Of a DNA stretch of 64,000 nucleotides, positions 8,901 through 17,932 are shown piece by piece. The number at the start of each line of letters is the position of its first letter. Position 1 is the first letter of the stretch. The notes under the pieces are model-generated. The model was not told the origin of the DNA. It saw only the letters and a list, made by a program, of their open reading frames with translations, and did no database searches. The stretch spans positions 665,598 to 729,597 of the forward strand of contig NZ_JANSKA010000001.1 of assembly GCF_024741235.1 (NCBI RefSeq). Reading direction: 5' to 3'. The position numbers and the translations under genes are program-made. This DNA is from Tractidigestivibacter montrealensis (GTDB lineage: Bacteria > Actinomycetota > Coriobacteriia > Coriobacteriales > Atopobiaceae).

Positions 8901-9987
8901 CTGGTCTGCAACGTTCCAAGTGGAGCAGGACGGGAAGATCGTGGACCTTACGAAGCCCGAGGATGCGGCACACGACCAGGTCGTGCGTACGGACATACGT
9001 CTTGTGAAGCGTGATGAGGGCTCCCAGAAGCCCATGGTCAACGTCGCATTTCTTGTCACCAGCCTTACCACGGGGGAACGGCACGTTGTGGTAACGGACG
9101 AGAACGGCATCTTTGACTCGTCCGTATACCCCCTCGAGAAGCGCACGAACGCAAATGACGCTGCTCTGAGCGAGGAAGGCACAGGCGCAGCGGAGCCCCA
9201 GATAGACTCCTCAAAGCTCGACGCCTCAAGCGGCGTGTGGTTTGGTGGAGACGCCAATGCCAATGACAAAGCCATCGAGGGTCTCGCGGCGCTTCCGTAC
9301 GACCGCTACGAGGTACGGGAGCTGCGATCCGACGCCAACCAAGGGCACGAACTCGTCTCCTTCGAGCTCACCGCCGAGTTCTCCCAATCGCGGCACAATG
9401 CGATTCTTGACCTGGGCACCATTGATAACCACGAGGAGCCGGCACCCTCAATACAAACAACGGCAACTGACGAGAAGACCGGCAGGCATGAGGGCGAGGT
9501 CCAGGAGAGCACCGGCATCGTGGACGTTGTGGCCTTTGAGGGGCTTGCTCCCGGTACAGACTACAAACTTCGCGGAACGCTTATGGATGCCGAGAGAGGC
9601 GAACAAATCCTCGATGCAAGTGGCAACCCTGTCGAGGTAACGCAGCAGTTTGTCCCCACAGAGACAGATGACACCGTTGCGATGCCATTTGAGGTTGCGG
9701 GGTCGTCTGTCGAGGGCAAGGAGGTGGTCGTCTTCGAGACCCTCTATCGCGACGGACAGGAAGTTGCATCTCACAAGGACCTGAATGCGCCAAGTCAGAC
9801 CGTGGACTACCGCGGTGAGGCCCCCTCGGGAGAGACGCAATCCTGGCGTCCCAGCAGCGAAAGCCAGCGAGAAGCAGGTGGCATCCCTCAAACGGGAGAC
9901 ACGACGGCTCGAGTTGCCATCGGGGCCTGCGCGGCACTCGGATGCGCCGGAATCATCCTTGCGCTCTGGCGCAGGAAGAAGAGCTGA
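5935..9987 (+). CDS. sortase-anchored SpaA/VaFE-repeat adhesin with NlpC/P60-like head
   Basis: A 1350-residue surface protein. A long basic N-region precedes a hydrophobic export segment (about residues 51-78). Residues 90-300 resemble an NlpC/P60-type papain fold, with Cys156 in MQCNGFVAYV and His246 in DDHVGFFWG. About seven SpaA-type (Cna-B-like) repeats follow, each ending in variants of YGTYxLRETxAPEGY, whose Lys and Glu residues are expected to form isopeptide bonds. A VaFE-type domain (VVAFEGLAPGTDYKLRG) precedes the sorting signal IPQTG (1317-1321), a hydrophobic helix and WRRKKS. It is therefore probably a covalently wall-anchored adhesin or pilin-like stalk. It is a single gene with no sortase beside it; the only sortase in the window is class B at 59158. 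Confidence 0.88.
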   Translation: MRQEQAREIEKGERRAHVRRDAPRSRLIGGDKLRGGPHVGPGHAGRRSLWQEVLAIALAAVLAVEQLMGGGIALDGIALAQSPAAGNKNIGYLHNPDGSRYISDLLGVTRQQVVDELSTHEHDSYYLGTPYKGVQETGNMPRPNGDPGAYSPGMQCNGFVAYVLNKVGGTPYQTFVNTNVHRGTWTSLLNWFAVCSNNDVVSYTFDSKEELLASGLLQKGDIICAVPYSSVLQAGKDAYGNTADDHVGFFWGNASGEDLFWHSAHRSNGIGSGDSLINGNQISAISPKCYPSCWVLFPMGPANGQVELGKQSANKSITDGNGSYSLQGAQYGLYSDEQCTQLAQSATTDESGHATFASVPTGSYYVREIYPSKGYLLDKQVYPVSVSAGTTTQVKGSPVDEVPASAPHAALVQKLDGKTGGVPQGNASLAGAQFTVSYYGNTIGELSGNPLRTWVFATDEAGIAAYSNSQLVSGDPLFANSRGETVFPLGTYGITETKAPEGYALTDTSTHVAIVTLENGTAVWKALDGWNNTSAVKDVQGRGINDEILLGSIRVGKIDHQLREGVAQGDATLAGARFQVRNVSDHTVCVDNVTYAVGEVISDLELVTDASGTATSGSVLPYGTYELREVQPPEGYELNSSWVGVATVTGSKDPADAGTVDETVERPHTPPVVKVDINLGSDGPQGDATFEGTEVSITNASEGDVVYNDMAIAPGEVVCTLAANAEGKFPIIQLPYGTYVLRETKAPEGYLLNEQWTKTILLHDEGEETVQLPDTPVSGGLYLDKIDHELATSDPQGDASLEGAHFQITNESKRPVVISGIAYAPGEVITGIDLMTDAQGHATTMANQLPYGSYSVREVAAPKGYLLNQTWKAEVSITEEGTVVSAQDPVNDQVIRGGVRVGKVDRETLGSIPLGSATLAGATFAVTNDSSHPVLVGGATINPGEVALTLTTDESGTASTSTDALPYGTYTIRETAAPAGYLLDSEARLWSATFQVEQDGKIVDLTKPEDAAHDQVVRTDIRLVKRDEGSQKPMVNVAFLVTSLTTGERHVVVTDENGIFDSSVYPLEKRTNANDAALSEEGTGAAEPQIDSSKLDASSGVWFGGDANANDKAIEGLAALPYDRYEVRELRSDANQGHELVSFELTAEFSQSRHNAILDLGTIDNHEEPAPSIQTTATDEKTGRHEGEVQESTGIVDVVAFEGLAPGTDYKLRGTLMDAERGEQILDASGNPVEVTQQFVPTETDDTVAMPFEVAGSSVEGKEVVVFETLYRDGQEVASHKDLNAPSQTVDYRGEAPSGETQSWRPSSESQREAGGIPQTGDTTARVAIGACAALGCAGIILALWRRKKS

Positions 9988-10041
9988 GAAGGAAGGCTGC
10001 CTCCCGGTATGGGTAGGTGCGGATGCGTAGCGAGAGCGTAA

Positions 10042-10067
10042 GGGGGCCGGCGCTGGCCGGCCCCCTT
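10042..10067. terminator. hairpin between convergent adhesin and M28-like genes
   Basis: GGGGGCCGGC and GCCGGCCCCC form a perfect 10-bp stem with a GCTG loop in the gap between two convergent genes. The T run is minimal (TT), so termination strength is uncertain. Confidence 0.6.
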
Positions 10068-10105
10068 GGGCACGCAAGCTTACTTGAAAGGCGGCATACA
10101 CACAG

Positions 10106-12670
10106 CTACGAGCGGCGAATCATCTCCGTGACCAGCTCGGCAACAGAAGCGGCTTGGTCTCCGTCAACATTCTCCGGCGCGTCCTGCTCGGTGCGCGAGA
10201 GTGCAGGCAGCCCGTTGTCGTCCAGACCCATAACCGTGACGGCGCGGACGGACGTACGCATGGCAACGGAGGCGTCGGTGTCCGTCCAGTCGAACGCCTG
10301 GGTCTTGAGATCCACGTTGAGGTCAGAGGCCGTTCCGGTGAGGAGCCTGAGGAGCCTCCTGTCTGCGCGGCGGGTGGGCTCAAAGCCCTCGTGCGTCAGA
10401 AGCGAGAGGTTACCAGCACCCACGCAGTCCAAGTTCACGAGAAACGCGCCGCGAATTGCAGACCGATGCTCAGAGAGGAAGGAGTGCATGCCAGCATGAT
10501 CAAGGTCGGAAGCGCCAAGGGCGACAAACCAGATGTCATGGCAGGCAAGCTCGTCGTCACCCATATGGAGCACGGCGGCGCGAAGGTCATCCTCGGTGGG
10601 AACGTCAGAGGGTGCATCAACAGGAGGCTCATCGTCAGCGCCGCGCTCAGCGGAGACGTCAGAGAGTGGCGCGGTGCCGGCCTGATTGCTCTCAAGAGGA
10701 GACCCTGGCGCCTCGGAGGGGGCGTCCTCGACAAGGCGCAGGCCACTTCTCGTGGTGGCACCACCCTTCCAGGGATCAGAGTCAGAGCTCTCGTCCCAGT
10801 TCTCGGGATCCTCGCTCAGCCAGCTGCCTCGCTGGTTCTGGCCATGAGAGCGCGCACCCTTGTCCTTGTTGCGGTTAAACAGGCTGAAGCGATGCTTCGC
10901 GGCGGGCTGCTCAGGCGCTTCCTCCTGCACCCCCAGGTCATCCGCGCTAATGACGTCCAGCCCGTCCTGCTCGCCACTGGCAACGTTTTGTGCTGGCGCC
11001 TCGGCAGTGGTGCCAGGGGTAATCACAGGCACGTCCGCCTCGGTGGCACCGCCGCGAATGCGCTGGGCGTTTCTGGCGTCTGCGTCGCTCAGCAGGTTCC
11101 CCATGCTCCTCCGGGAAGGAGTCGCAGCTGGGTGGGCTGGCGCGAGCTGGGTTGCATCGGAATCGGACGCAAGGGGGTCAGACAGCTCAGAGGGGTCAGG
11201 AAGGTCAAAGAGGGCTGCGCGACGTGCCACGTCAGAGACCTGCGGCTTGAAGCTCGACCTTCCCCAGTTGGGATCATCGGGCTTCTCGGGACGCTTGCGC
11301 GGAGTCGGGGCGGCGGGGCGCGTGGATCCAAGATCATCGTCAGGCGTAGTGGTAAGGCCGGAGTCGTCCTTCTCGCCAACGCCATGTCCCTCAAAGCGGT
11401 CAAGCATGCTCGCAAGCTTCTTGCGGTCAAAGAAGTGGGTCTTCTCGGGCACGGAGGCAGTTGCATCGGCATCTGCGGGGGCCTCGGCGGGAGCTGGTGC
11501 GGCAGCGGTGGAGTCCGCGCCGCCCATGGGGGTGGCAACGGGCTCGGTGCTTGCATCCGCTACGTGAGAGACCGATGGCCTGGGAAGGCTCTCGGTAGAA
11601 TCCGCAGCCCCGACCTGAGTCTGGGCGTCGATGCGCTCACCGGTGCGCACAGGACTACCGGGCAGCTCGGTAGTCTGGTCGGCGTCGATCGAGGAAGACC
11701 TCATGCTCTTGGAGGAGTCGACGTACTCAATCTCGCAGTCGGCAGGAAGGATGCCCAGGGCGGCAATGACGTCCTTGCCATGACGGATGCCAACGACCTC
11801 CTCGGACTGAGGTGCGGGTGCAGCGGCGGCAGAGGTCTCTGCAGCCCCTGCTGCCTGTGCAGCATCAGCTTGTGCAGCCTCTTCGGCCTGGGCGGCCTCC
11901 TTCTCGCGCTGCTCCCTCTCGATGGCACGCTGGGAGACGGGCTTCTCGCCAGAGGGTCGAACGTTCTCGAGGACGCCAAGAAGTGCCGCTACCGAGGACT
12001 TGTTGTCGTTAGAACCCAGCGAGCAGGTGGAGAACTTCTGATAGATGCCATCCGCGCCAAAAGCTACGGGCGGAATGGCGAGCAGGACGCCTGCAACCCA
12101 AAGAACCGAGCGAAGGGGTGCGGGCAGGAAGGAGAACGCTTGGAACAGCGCACAGAGGGTGACTGCTGGGACAAGCCACTTAAGCGCCTTGCGAAGCATG
12201 GGAACGTAACGGGAGAGGGGGCTTCCGTACAGGAAGCTGTCATGCGGAGAATCATAGTGGGCAACAACGACTATTGGCCTGTTTCCCTTGGCAACCAGCT
12301 CGCCCGTCGCATGGTGCACGGCAACCACGTTCTGGCTGCGTGCCGTGGGACCAAGCTTGGAGAGGAAGTCCCCGCCGATTCCAAGGCCATCGAGGATGAG
12401 CAGAACACCTGGCACCAGTGCCAAAACGACTCCCAGGGCAGAGATGCCCGTGCCCGAGAGGATGACCCCCACAAACATCAGCACGAGAAGCACGCACCGC
12501 ACGAAGCGCCCGCTGCCGGGAGCATCGAACTCCTCGACGTTGACGTCGACGTCATGCTTCTTCATGAGGTCCGCAATAGTCTGAGCCGCCTGGAGCTCCT
12601 CCTGGCTGTTCGCAGGGGAGATGCCAATCTGGTCCTCCAGGTAGTCCAAATAATCATGTGTCATGGCCAT
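10106..12670 (-). CDS. membrane M28-fold protein with a very long disordered insert, probably inactive
   Basis: 854 residues from ATG 12670 (GGAGG upstream). Residues 57-100 and 165-205 hold membrane segments. Between and after them lie HYDSPHDS (138-145) and GSNDNKSSVAALLG (219-232), which match the first metal-site segments of family M28 peptidases. A low-complexity Ala/Pro/Glu/Ser-rich region of roughly 470 residues then interrupts the domain. The fold resumes near residue 725 with FVALGASDLDHAGMHSF and NLDCVGAG. Where active M28 enzymes have a Glu-Glu pair this protein has Ser-Asp, and the final HT..D motif reads SRTEQDAPENVD, so a ligand His is missing. I infer a pseudo-peptidase with a structural or scaffold role. 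Confidence 0.75.
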   Translation of the reverse strand: MAMTHDYLDYLEDQIGISPANSQEELQAAQTIADLMKKHDVDVNVEEFDAPGSGRFVRCVLLVLMFVGVILSGTGISALGVVLALVPGVLLILDGLGIGGDFLSKLGPTARSQNVVAVHHATGELVAKGNRPIVVVAHYDSPHDSFLYGSPLSRYVPMLRKALKWLVPAVTLCALFQAFSFLPAPLRSVLWVAGVLLAIPPVAFGADGIYQKFSTCSLGSNDNKSSVAALLGVLENVRPSGEKPVSQRAIEREQREKEAAQAEEAAQADAAQAAGAAETSAAAAPAPQSEEVVGIRHGKDVIAALGILPADCEIEYVDSSKSMRSSSIDADQTTELPGSPVRTGERIDAQTQVGAADSTESLPRPSVSHVADASTEPVATPMGGADSTAAAPAPAEAPADADATASVPEKTHFFDRKKLASMLDRFEGHGVGEKDDSGLTTTPDDDLGSTRPAAPTPRKRPEKPDDPNWGRSSFKPQVSDVARRAALFDLPDPSELSDPLASDSDATQLAPAHPAATPSRRSMGNLLSDADARNAQRIRGGATEADVPVITPGTTAEAPAQNVASGEQDGLDVISADDLGVQEEAPEQPAAKHRFSLFNRNKDKGARSHGQNQRGSWLSEDPENWDESSDSDPWKGGATTRSGLRLVEDAPSEAPGSPLESNQAGTAPLSDVSAERGADDEPPVDAPSDVPTEDDLRAAVLHMGDDELACHDIWFVALGASDLDHAGMHSFLSEHRSAIRGAFLVNLDCVGAGNLSLLTHEGFEPTRRADRRLLRLLTGTASDLNVDLKTQAFDWTDTDASVAMRTSVRAVTVMGLDDNGLPALSRTEQDAPENVDGDQAASVAELVTEMIRRS

Positions 12671-12980
12671 GCTGTACGTCCTCCGCTGGTCACGCAGCCG
12701 TTTAGGTCGCGAGAATGCGCATATGCGGTATTGAGTATACGTCTTGAGGGACAGCGATATCACCCCGGCACCCCCTGGACGGTCGTCTGCACGGCAATTC
12801 CCCCACAACGAGACCACATGCGGCACCGTTCATCATGGTGCTCGGGTCCTGCATATTTCTCCGCGCGCACAACTCGCCGGGTTCCCTCCTTTCGACTATC
12901 GTCTAAACGTGATGGCGCACACGCAACGGCATGGGCCACGCGTCTACGTGGGCCGCCAAAGTAGAAGCGGGAGGACTGGG
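12671..12980. promoter_or_regulatory. divergent promoter region
   Basis: 310 bases between the M28-like gene (minus) and the WYL gene pair (plus). TATACT on the minus strand near 12735 could be a -10 box for the M28-like gene. The plus-strand frame is open through this region, but it has no ribosome site before 12971. I see no repeats or known operators. Confidence 0.35.
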
Positions 12981-14006
12981 TTGGACGAACGAGAAGGCTA
13001 TTCGGCGCTTTCGAAGGATGACGAGCAGGCAACGAGGATTGCCTCGCTCGCACTCGCCTTCATGAGCTCGGACACCATAAGCGATGACACCATCTGGCAC
13101 TCGTTCTATCCGGACCTCACCAAGCCAGACTCATATCGCACTGCCTTTCGGCGGGATAGGGCTGCGCTCGCCGAATGCGGCATCATGGTGAGCCGTGCCG
13201 AAGGCCAAGAAGCGCTCTGGCGCGTGGATAGTGCTTCGTTTGTCGAGAGCACCGAGCTCTCGGACGAGGATGCCATGGCGCTTGACGTTGCCTGTCTCCC
13301 GCTTGTCGACGATCCGGACTTCCCCTACGGCGCCGAGCTTCGCATAGCGCTCTCGAAGATCGACGATGCCTTCGACTACCCCGTATCAGTATCTCTACCT
13401 GTCGAGGAGAGGATTCCCAGCAGGCAGCTTGCGACCCTTCAGGAGTGCAACCTCTCCGGGCAGGCCGCGCAGATAGACTACGTACGCGCCGATGGGACAA
13501 CGGTCCAGCGCCTAGTTGCTCCCTATGGCTTCTTTGGCATGCGCGGTCATCTCTATATGGTGGCACCGTCTATCGACGAGAGAGGCATCGCCGTCAAGGG
13601 CTCCGCCCACACGTATCGCATCGACCGCGTCCGTCGGGCTTCTAGGGATGCGGGGCTGTCCTTCGAGATTCCGGAGGACTTCGACGTTCGTGACTGGCAG
13701 AAGCTGCCGTTCCAGCTCGGGCCAGTCACGTGCGAGGGGGTGTTTGCCATACCGGCAGAGTCGGCACATGAGTTTTCCCAGGTCACACTAGGCAAGGGTA
13801 CGCTCTTCGAACCAGATGGCACCTCTGGTACCAAAGCCAATGCGGATAATGGCCACTCTCCCGCATCCCTCCTTTGGCGCGTAGAGATAAGCAGCGTTGA
13901 GGATGCGGCATCGTGGGCCATCGCGGAGGACGCCACGCCCATCGCACCGGCAGAGCTCGTCTCTGCCTGGCGCTCCAAGCTCAAGGGGGTCGTTGCATAT
14001 GGCTAG
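12981..14006 (+). CDS. WYL-domain transcriptional regulator, PafB-like
   Basis: 341 residues starting at TTG 12981, chosen because GGGAGG lies 7 bases upstream; the in-frame ATG at 12912 has no ribosome site. The N-terminal third resembles a winged helix-turn-helix. The WYL-type core is visible in IDYVRADGTTVQRLVAPYG and YRIDRVRRA. It overlaps the next WYL gene by 8 bases. Such tandem pairs are typical of PafB/PafC, which in mycobacteria form a heterodimer that activates RecA-independent DNA-damage genes. That role here is inferred from the pairing. Confidence 0.8.
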   Translation: MDEREGYSALSKDDEQATRIASLALAFMSSDTISDDTIWHSFYPDLTKPDSYRTAFRRDRAALAECGIMVSRAEGQEALWRVDSASFVESTELSDEDAMALDVACLPLVDDPDFPYGAELRIALSKIDDAFDYPVSVSLPVEERIPSRQLATLQECNLSGQAAQIDYVRADGTTVQRLVAPYGFFGMRGHLYMVAPSIDERGIAVKGSAHTYRIDRVRRASRDAGLSFEIPEDFDVRDWQKLPFQLGPVTCEGVFAIPAESAHEFSQVTLGKGTLFEPDGTSGTKANADNGHSPASLLWRVEISSVEDAASWAIAEDATPIAPAELVSAWRSKLKGVVAYG

Positions 14007-14943
14007 TCGCAGGCAGGGCGCTGGTCGCAAGGGAGGTCTGCAAGAGGCCCGTGAGCTTGTTGCCATCATCTCGTCGCTCGACCACACAGGCGACAGCTTG
14101 GACGTGAAGACCATAGCCGGCCGTCTGGGAATCAGCGAGCAGGACGCCCGTCATCGCATGGATCTCATCCTTGCCGCGGGAGGCGAGGGCGCAGCGATTC
14201 TCCCTCTCTCCGAAGGCCAGGACAGCGGCCGCCTCACGCTCGAGGGTAGCTCTGGCAGCCACGCGAGAAGGCTTCGTCTCACCAGGTCAGAGACCGTCGC
14301 CGTTAGGGCGGCCCTCGACCAAATGGAAATCCCCGCAAACGCGCCCCTACGCCAGAAGATCGCGGCATCGCTCTCTTCTCAGCACCCCACCAACGGCCGA
14401 GCAATGGCGACATCCAGCGAGAAGACCCCTACGACAGGCAATCCACACACGGCCGAAGCGCTGCTTCAATGCTCCAAGGCCATAGCTCAGCTCGGCATGC
14501 TCGACTTCTCGTACCAGGGCGTTGCAGACAAGGCTCCGCGGAGGCGGCACGTGGATCCGCGCGGGCTGCGCAACGCAGATGGCGTCTGGTACCTTGACGC
14601 CTACGACCCCTCGCGCCAGGGCGAGCGCGTCTTTCGCCTTGACCGCATGACGGATGTGCTCATTGCGCCGGGAGAAGAGCTTCCCCCAGAGCCCCAGAGG
14701 GCCAGCACCGAGCGGGAGGTTCGCATCTTCTTTCGCGATAGGCGCTACCTCGAGCTTCTCGCATGGCCAGGTCTACGCGTAGAGCGCGACGAGGGATCCG
14801 CGGTCTTTGCGCGCATTCCCTACTACGGCGGCGAATGGCTGCCGCGGCGCATTGCGGCTTGCGCTGCCACCGCATCCACAATCGACCGCGAGGTCAATGC
14901 CCTCGCGGTCGACTATGCCCGTCGCAAGTTGGGAAAACAGTAG
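13999..14943 (+). CDS. WYL-domain transcriptional regulator, PafC-like
   Basis: 314 residues from ATG 13999, inside the end of the upstream WYL gene, implying translational coupling. An N-terminal helix-turn-helix (about residues 15-70) precedes a clear WYL core: LDFSYQG, RRRHVDPRGL and WYLDAYDPSR, then FRLDRM. WYL domains are thought to sense single-stranded nucleic acid. The gene ends 9 bases from the convergent helicase gene. A serine/threonine-rich linker (about residues 120-165) separates the DNA-binding and WYL parts. Confidence 0.82.
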   Translation: MASRRQGAGRKGGLQEARELVAIISSLDHTGDSLDVKTIAGRLGISEQDARHRMDLILAAGGEGAAILPLSEGQDSGRLTLEGSSGSHARRLRLTRSETVAVRAALDQMEIPANAPLRQKIAASLSSQHPTNGRAMATSSEKTPTTGNPHTAEALLQCSKAIAQLGMLDFSYQGVADKAPRRRHVDPRGLRNADGVWYLDAYDPSRQGERVFRLDRMTDVLIAPGEELPPEPQRASTEREVRIFFRDRRYLELLAWPGLRVERDEGSAVFARIPYYGGEWLPRRIAACAATASTIDREVNALAVDYARRKLGKQ

Positions 14944-14952
14944 CGCCTGCGC

Positions 14953-17931
14953 CTATCGCTCGTGCGTCGAGCGCCACATCTCTATGTAGCGGCCCACGTT
15001 CTCGGTCTCGAGCATGGTCACGCTCTTTGAGGGTAGCGAACCTGTGAACGCCCGGCCGTAGCGCTTCTGAACAACGCGCGAGTCCGCAAGCACCAGCACG
15101 CCCCGATCGCTCGACGTGCGGATAAGGCGCCCCGCAGCCTGCTTCACCGAGATAACCGCCTCGGGCAGTGAGTAGCGCCACCACGCGCGGTCCTCGCGCA
15201 GGTCGCGCTCGCGAACGATGGGGTCGTTGGGACTCGCAAACGGCAGCTTGGGGATGACCACGCACCTCAGCGTGTCACCGGTGGCATCAAAGCCCTCCCA
15301 GAACGAGCGTAGCGCGAGAAGCGACGTGCGCTTCTCAGCCAGAAACTGCTGGCGCAGACGTCGCGGAGAGGAGCCACGCTCCTGGCACACCAACGCCAGC
15401 CCCACCTTGGTCAGGCGCGGCTCTAGTGCAGTGTACACGCGTTCCATGTCACGCCTATTTGTGAACAACGTGAGGACCGAGCCATCCATAGAACGATGCA
15501 CGCTGTAGAGAAGCTCAACAAGTGCGTCCAGGTAATTACTATCGTTTGGCGCGGGCATATCTTTGGTCACAATGACCGACATGCTCTTATCGTAATCAAA
15601 ACTTAAATCAAGTCGCACGTCTTTGTGCATACTTGCGGGCAGCCGGTCGAGACCAACCGCATGGTCAAAGTGTGAGAAGTCGTCCCTCACTGCCATGGTT
15701 GCCGAGGTGAACACCACGCTCTTCATCTCGGGCAGCCAGTTCTGGGCAAGGTCTGCCCCCACATCAAGCTTCTCGGCAAGGAGCTTCTCGGCGCCAATGC
15801 GTCGCTTGGAGCGATACAGCTCCGCGGAGTACACGTACGTCTGGTCCTCTCCGCCCAGGATGAGGCGCAGGCTCTCGAGCAGCTCAGACACAAAGCGCCC
15901 GGACTCCGTGAGGTCCGCGGCAAGCTGCGGCGCGACCTCCGCAAGCTTCTCCTCGGCCTCACCCAGGTTCTTTGCCGCCTCATCCAGGTGCGCCACGGCA
16001 GTAGACCCAGTCTCCGCAACGGCACCCCACTGCGACGTCTCCCGGACCTTATCATCAATCCAAAGGGTCACCATGTCATAACCGCCATCGCCTCTGGCAA
16101 GCGTGCCGAGCTCGTGCACCGCCATGAAGAGGTCGGCCGTAGAAACTGCCGCGCGCGAGACGGACGCCGCGGTCTTGGTGAGCAGCCCCTGCACAAGCGT
16201 GGCCCCTTCGAGCTTGGACACCGAGACGGATGTCATCACCGTGTGCAGCGCGCCGCTCTTGGTGCCGCCAAGCAGCTCAAATGCCGCACGCGCAGCGTCG
16301 CCGGAAACCTCGTGCGCCCACTGGCGCCGGGCCTCACCCTCGAAGGAGTGGGCCTCGTCGACCACCCAGTGGCGAATGGGCGGCAGAATCTTTCCCTCGG
16401 CGGCAACGTTACGAAGCAGCAGCGAGTGGTTGGTCACCACCACATCACCGCTGGCAGCACGGCGGCGCGCGCCATGGACCAAGCACTCGTTGGGAAAGTA
16501 CGGGCAACGCGTGCGCAGACACTCGTTGGGAGTGGTCGTGAGCATCTGTCGCGGCACGTACCGCCAGCGAATTCCCAGCGCGTCCAGATCGCCGTCAGGA
16601 GACTGGCAGGCGAACGCATACGTCACGGCAATGGCCGTAAGCATGTCGCCCGCGATGGCGTTGTCCGAGCGGCCGTCGTTTCGTGCCAGCTCAAGCGGCA
16701 GGTCCTCCACGGCAGCGCGGTCGAGCCTGTGCAGGCACGGGTAGTGCTCGTAGCCCTTCAGGCTGTGGAAGGTGAGCCCTTTTGGCAGCGCATGGGCAAG
16801 TGCCGGCAGCTCGTGGGAGACAAGCTGGTCGGTAAGGGCGTTGGTCTTTGTCGCAATGCCTACGGTCACGTTGTTGCGCTGGGCAAAGAGGACCTCTGGC
16901 AGCAGGTAGGCAATGGACTTTCCAACACCCGTACCCGCCTCTATTGTCCGGTGTGTCGAGGTGGCAAGCGCGTCTCGTACCTCGAGCGCCATCGAGACCT
17001 GCTCTGGGCGCGTCTCGTAGTTCTCGTACATGCGTCCGACTATGCCGCCCGCGGTGAACTCGTCCCTAATGGTCTCTGGGGTTGGGGCGACAAGCGGCCC
17101 ATCGCTCTCGGCAGCGTCTGCGCGCTGCCGCGTCTCCTCGCGGGAGACCAGCCCGTGACGCAGTGCCTTGAGCGAGAAAGGCTCGGGGCCCCTCTCGACG
17201 GCAAGGTGCGCAATGACGGGCCTAAAGGGCCACTCTACCTGGGGATGCATCTCGGAGAGCTTGCCCAGGAGCCCTGCTGGCAGGTCAGAGAGCCCAAGCA
17301 GGATGATGCGCCACATGCCACAGAGCGCGTCAACGTCGTCGCCGGCGCGGTGCGTGACCGAGTCGCAGCCAAACGCCTCTGCCATGTCAGAGAGTCGGTG
17401 GGACGAGAGGCGCGGAAGCGCGATGCGCGAGAGCGCAAGCGTGTCAATCCAGGTGTCAGACACCTCGGAGCCTCCGCGTACGCTCTCGATGAAGGTGCGG
17501 TCGAAGGTCGCATTGTGTGCCAGCACAGGGGAGCCGCCCACAAAGTCTGCCAGGGCGCGCACGGCCTCCTCGGGGCTGGGTGCGCCCGCGACATCTATGT
17601 CGCGTATGCCCGTAAGGCGCTGGATCTCTGGCGGAATCGGCCTGCCGGGATCGACAAAGGTCTCAAAGCGGTCGACCGCCTCACGGCCAGAGAGCCGCGC
17701 GGCGGATATCTCTATGAGCTCACAGTCCTTGAACGAGAGGCCCGTAGTCTCTGTGTCGAGCACAACGATGTCCTCTTCAAGCAGGTCAAACCCATGGGTG
17801 TGGGCCCGCTCGGCAAGGCTTAGGTAGTTGGCACGAATGTCCTCGGGCGTTCCAGGAAGAAGCAGCCGCTCGAGGGCGGCTGCAGTTCGTTCCATGTTCT
17901 TGTCTCGCTCGCCAGCACCGGCAAGAGCCAT
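14953..17931 (-). CDS. dinG: DnaQ-type exonuclease fused to DinG-type XPD-like helicase
   Basis: 992 residues from ATG 17931 (GGAGG upstream). Residues 50-225 are a DEDDh 3'-5' exonuclease: D59/E61 in VLDTETTGL, D144 in AHNATFD, and HRAGDD near 194-199. A superfamily 2 helicase follows, with Walker A GTGVGKS (333-339) and the DEAH motif in WVVDEAHSF. Four cysteines that can hold an Fe-S cluster are present (YPCLHR, then ECLRTRCPYFPNEC). The fusion is common in Gram-positive DinG proteins and probably unwinds and trims damaged or R-loop DNA. ddl ends 2 bases upstream, so the two are co-transcribed. Confidence 0.9.
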   Translation of the reverse strand: MALAGAGERDKNMERTAAALERLLLPGTPEDIRANYLSLAERAHTHGFDLLEEDIVVLDTETTGLSFKDCELIEISAARLSGREAVDRFETFVDPGRPIPPEIQRLTGIRDIDVAGAPSPEEAVRALADFVGGSPVLAHNATFDRTFIESVRGGSEVSDTWIDTLALSRIALPRLSSHRLSDMAEAFGCDSVTHRAGDDVDALCGMWRIILLGLSDLPAGLLGKLSEMHPQVEWPFRPVIAHLAVERGPEPFSLKALRHGLVSREETRQRADAAESDGPLVAPTPETIRDEFTAGGIVGRMYENYETRPEQVSMALEVRDALATSTHRTIEAGTGVGKSIAYLLPEVLFAQRNNVTVGIATKTNALTDQLVSHELPALAHALPKGLTFHSLKGYEHYPCLHRLDRAAVEDLPLELARNDGRSDNAIAGDMLTAIAVTYAFACQSPDGDLDALGIRWRYVPRQMLTTTPNECLRTRCPYFPNECLVHGARRRAASGDVVVTNHSLLLRNVAAEGKILPPIRHWVVDEAHSFEGEARRQWAHEVSGDAARAAFELLGGTKSGALHTVMTSVSVSKLEGATLVQGLLTKTAASVSRAAVSTADLFMAVHELGTLARGDGGYDMVTLWIDDKVRETSQWGAVAETGSTAVAHLDEAAKNLGEAEEKLAEVAPQLAADLTESGRFVSELLESLRLILGGEDQTYVYSAELYRSKRRIGAEKLLAEKLDVGADLAQNWLPEMKSVVFTSATMAVRDDFSHFDHAVGLDRLPASMHKDVRLDLSFDYDKSMSVIVTKDMPAPNDSNYLDALVELLYSVHRSMDGSVLTLFTNRRDMERVYTALEPRLTKVGLALVCQERGSSPRRLRQQFLAEKRTSLLALRSFWEGFDATGDTLRCVVIPKLPFASPNDPIVRERDLREDRAWWRYSLPEAVISVKQAAGRLIRTSSDRGVLVLADSRVVQKRYGRAFTGSLPSKSVTMLETENVGRYIEMWRSTHER

Positions 17932-17932
17932 G

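Noticed and set aside
10154..12964. A 936-codon open frame antisense to the M28-like gene
   Set aside because: GC-rich low-complexity coding sequence leaves the opposite strand open. The product is low-complexity with no family match, and it lacks a ribosome site.
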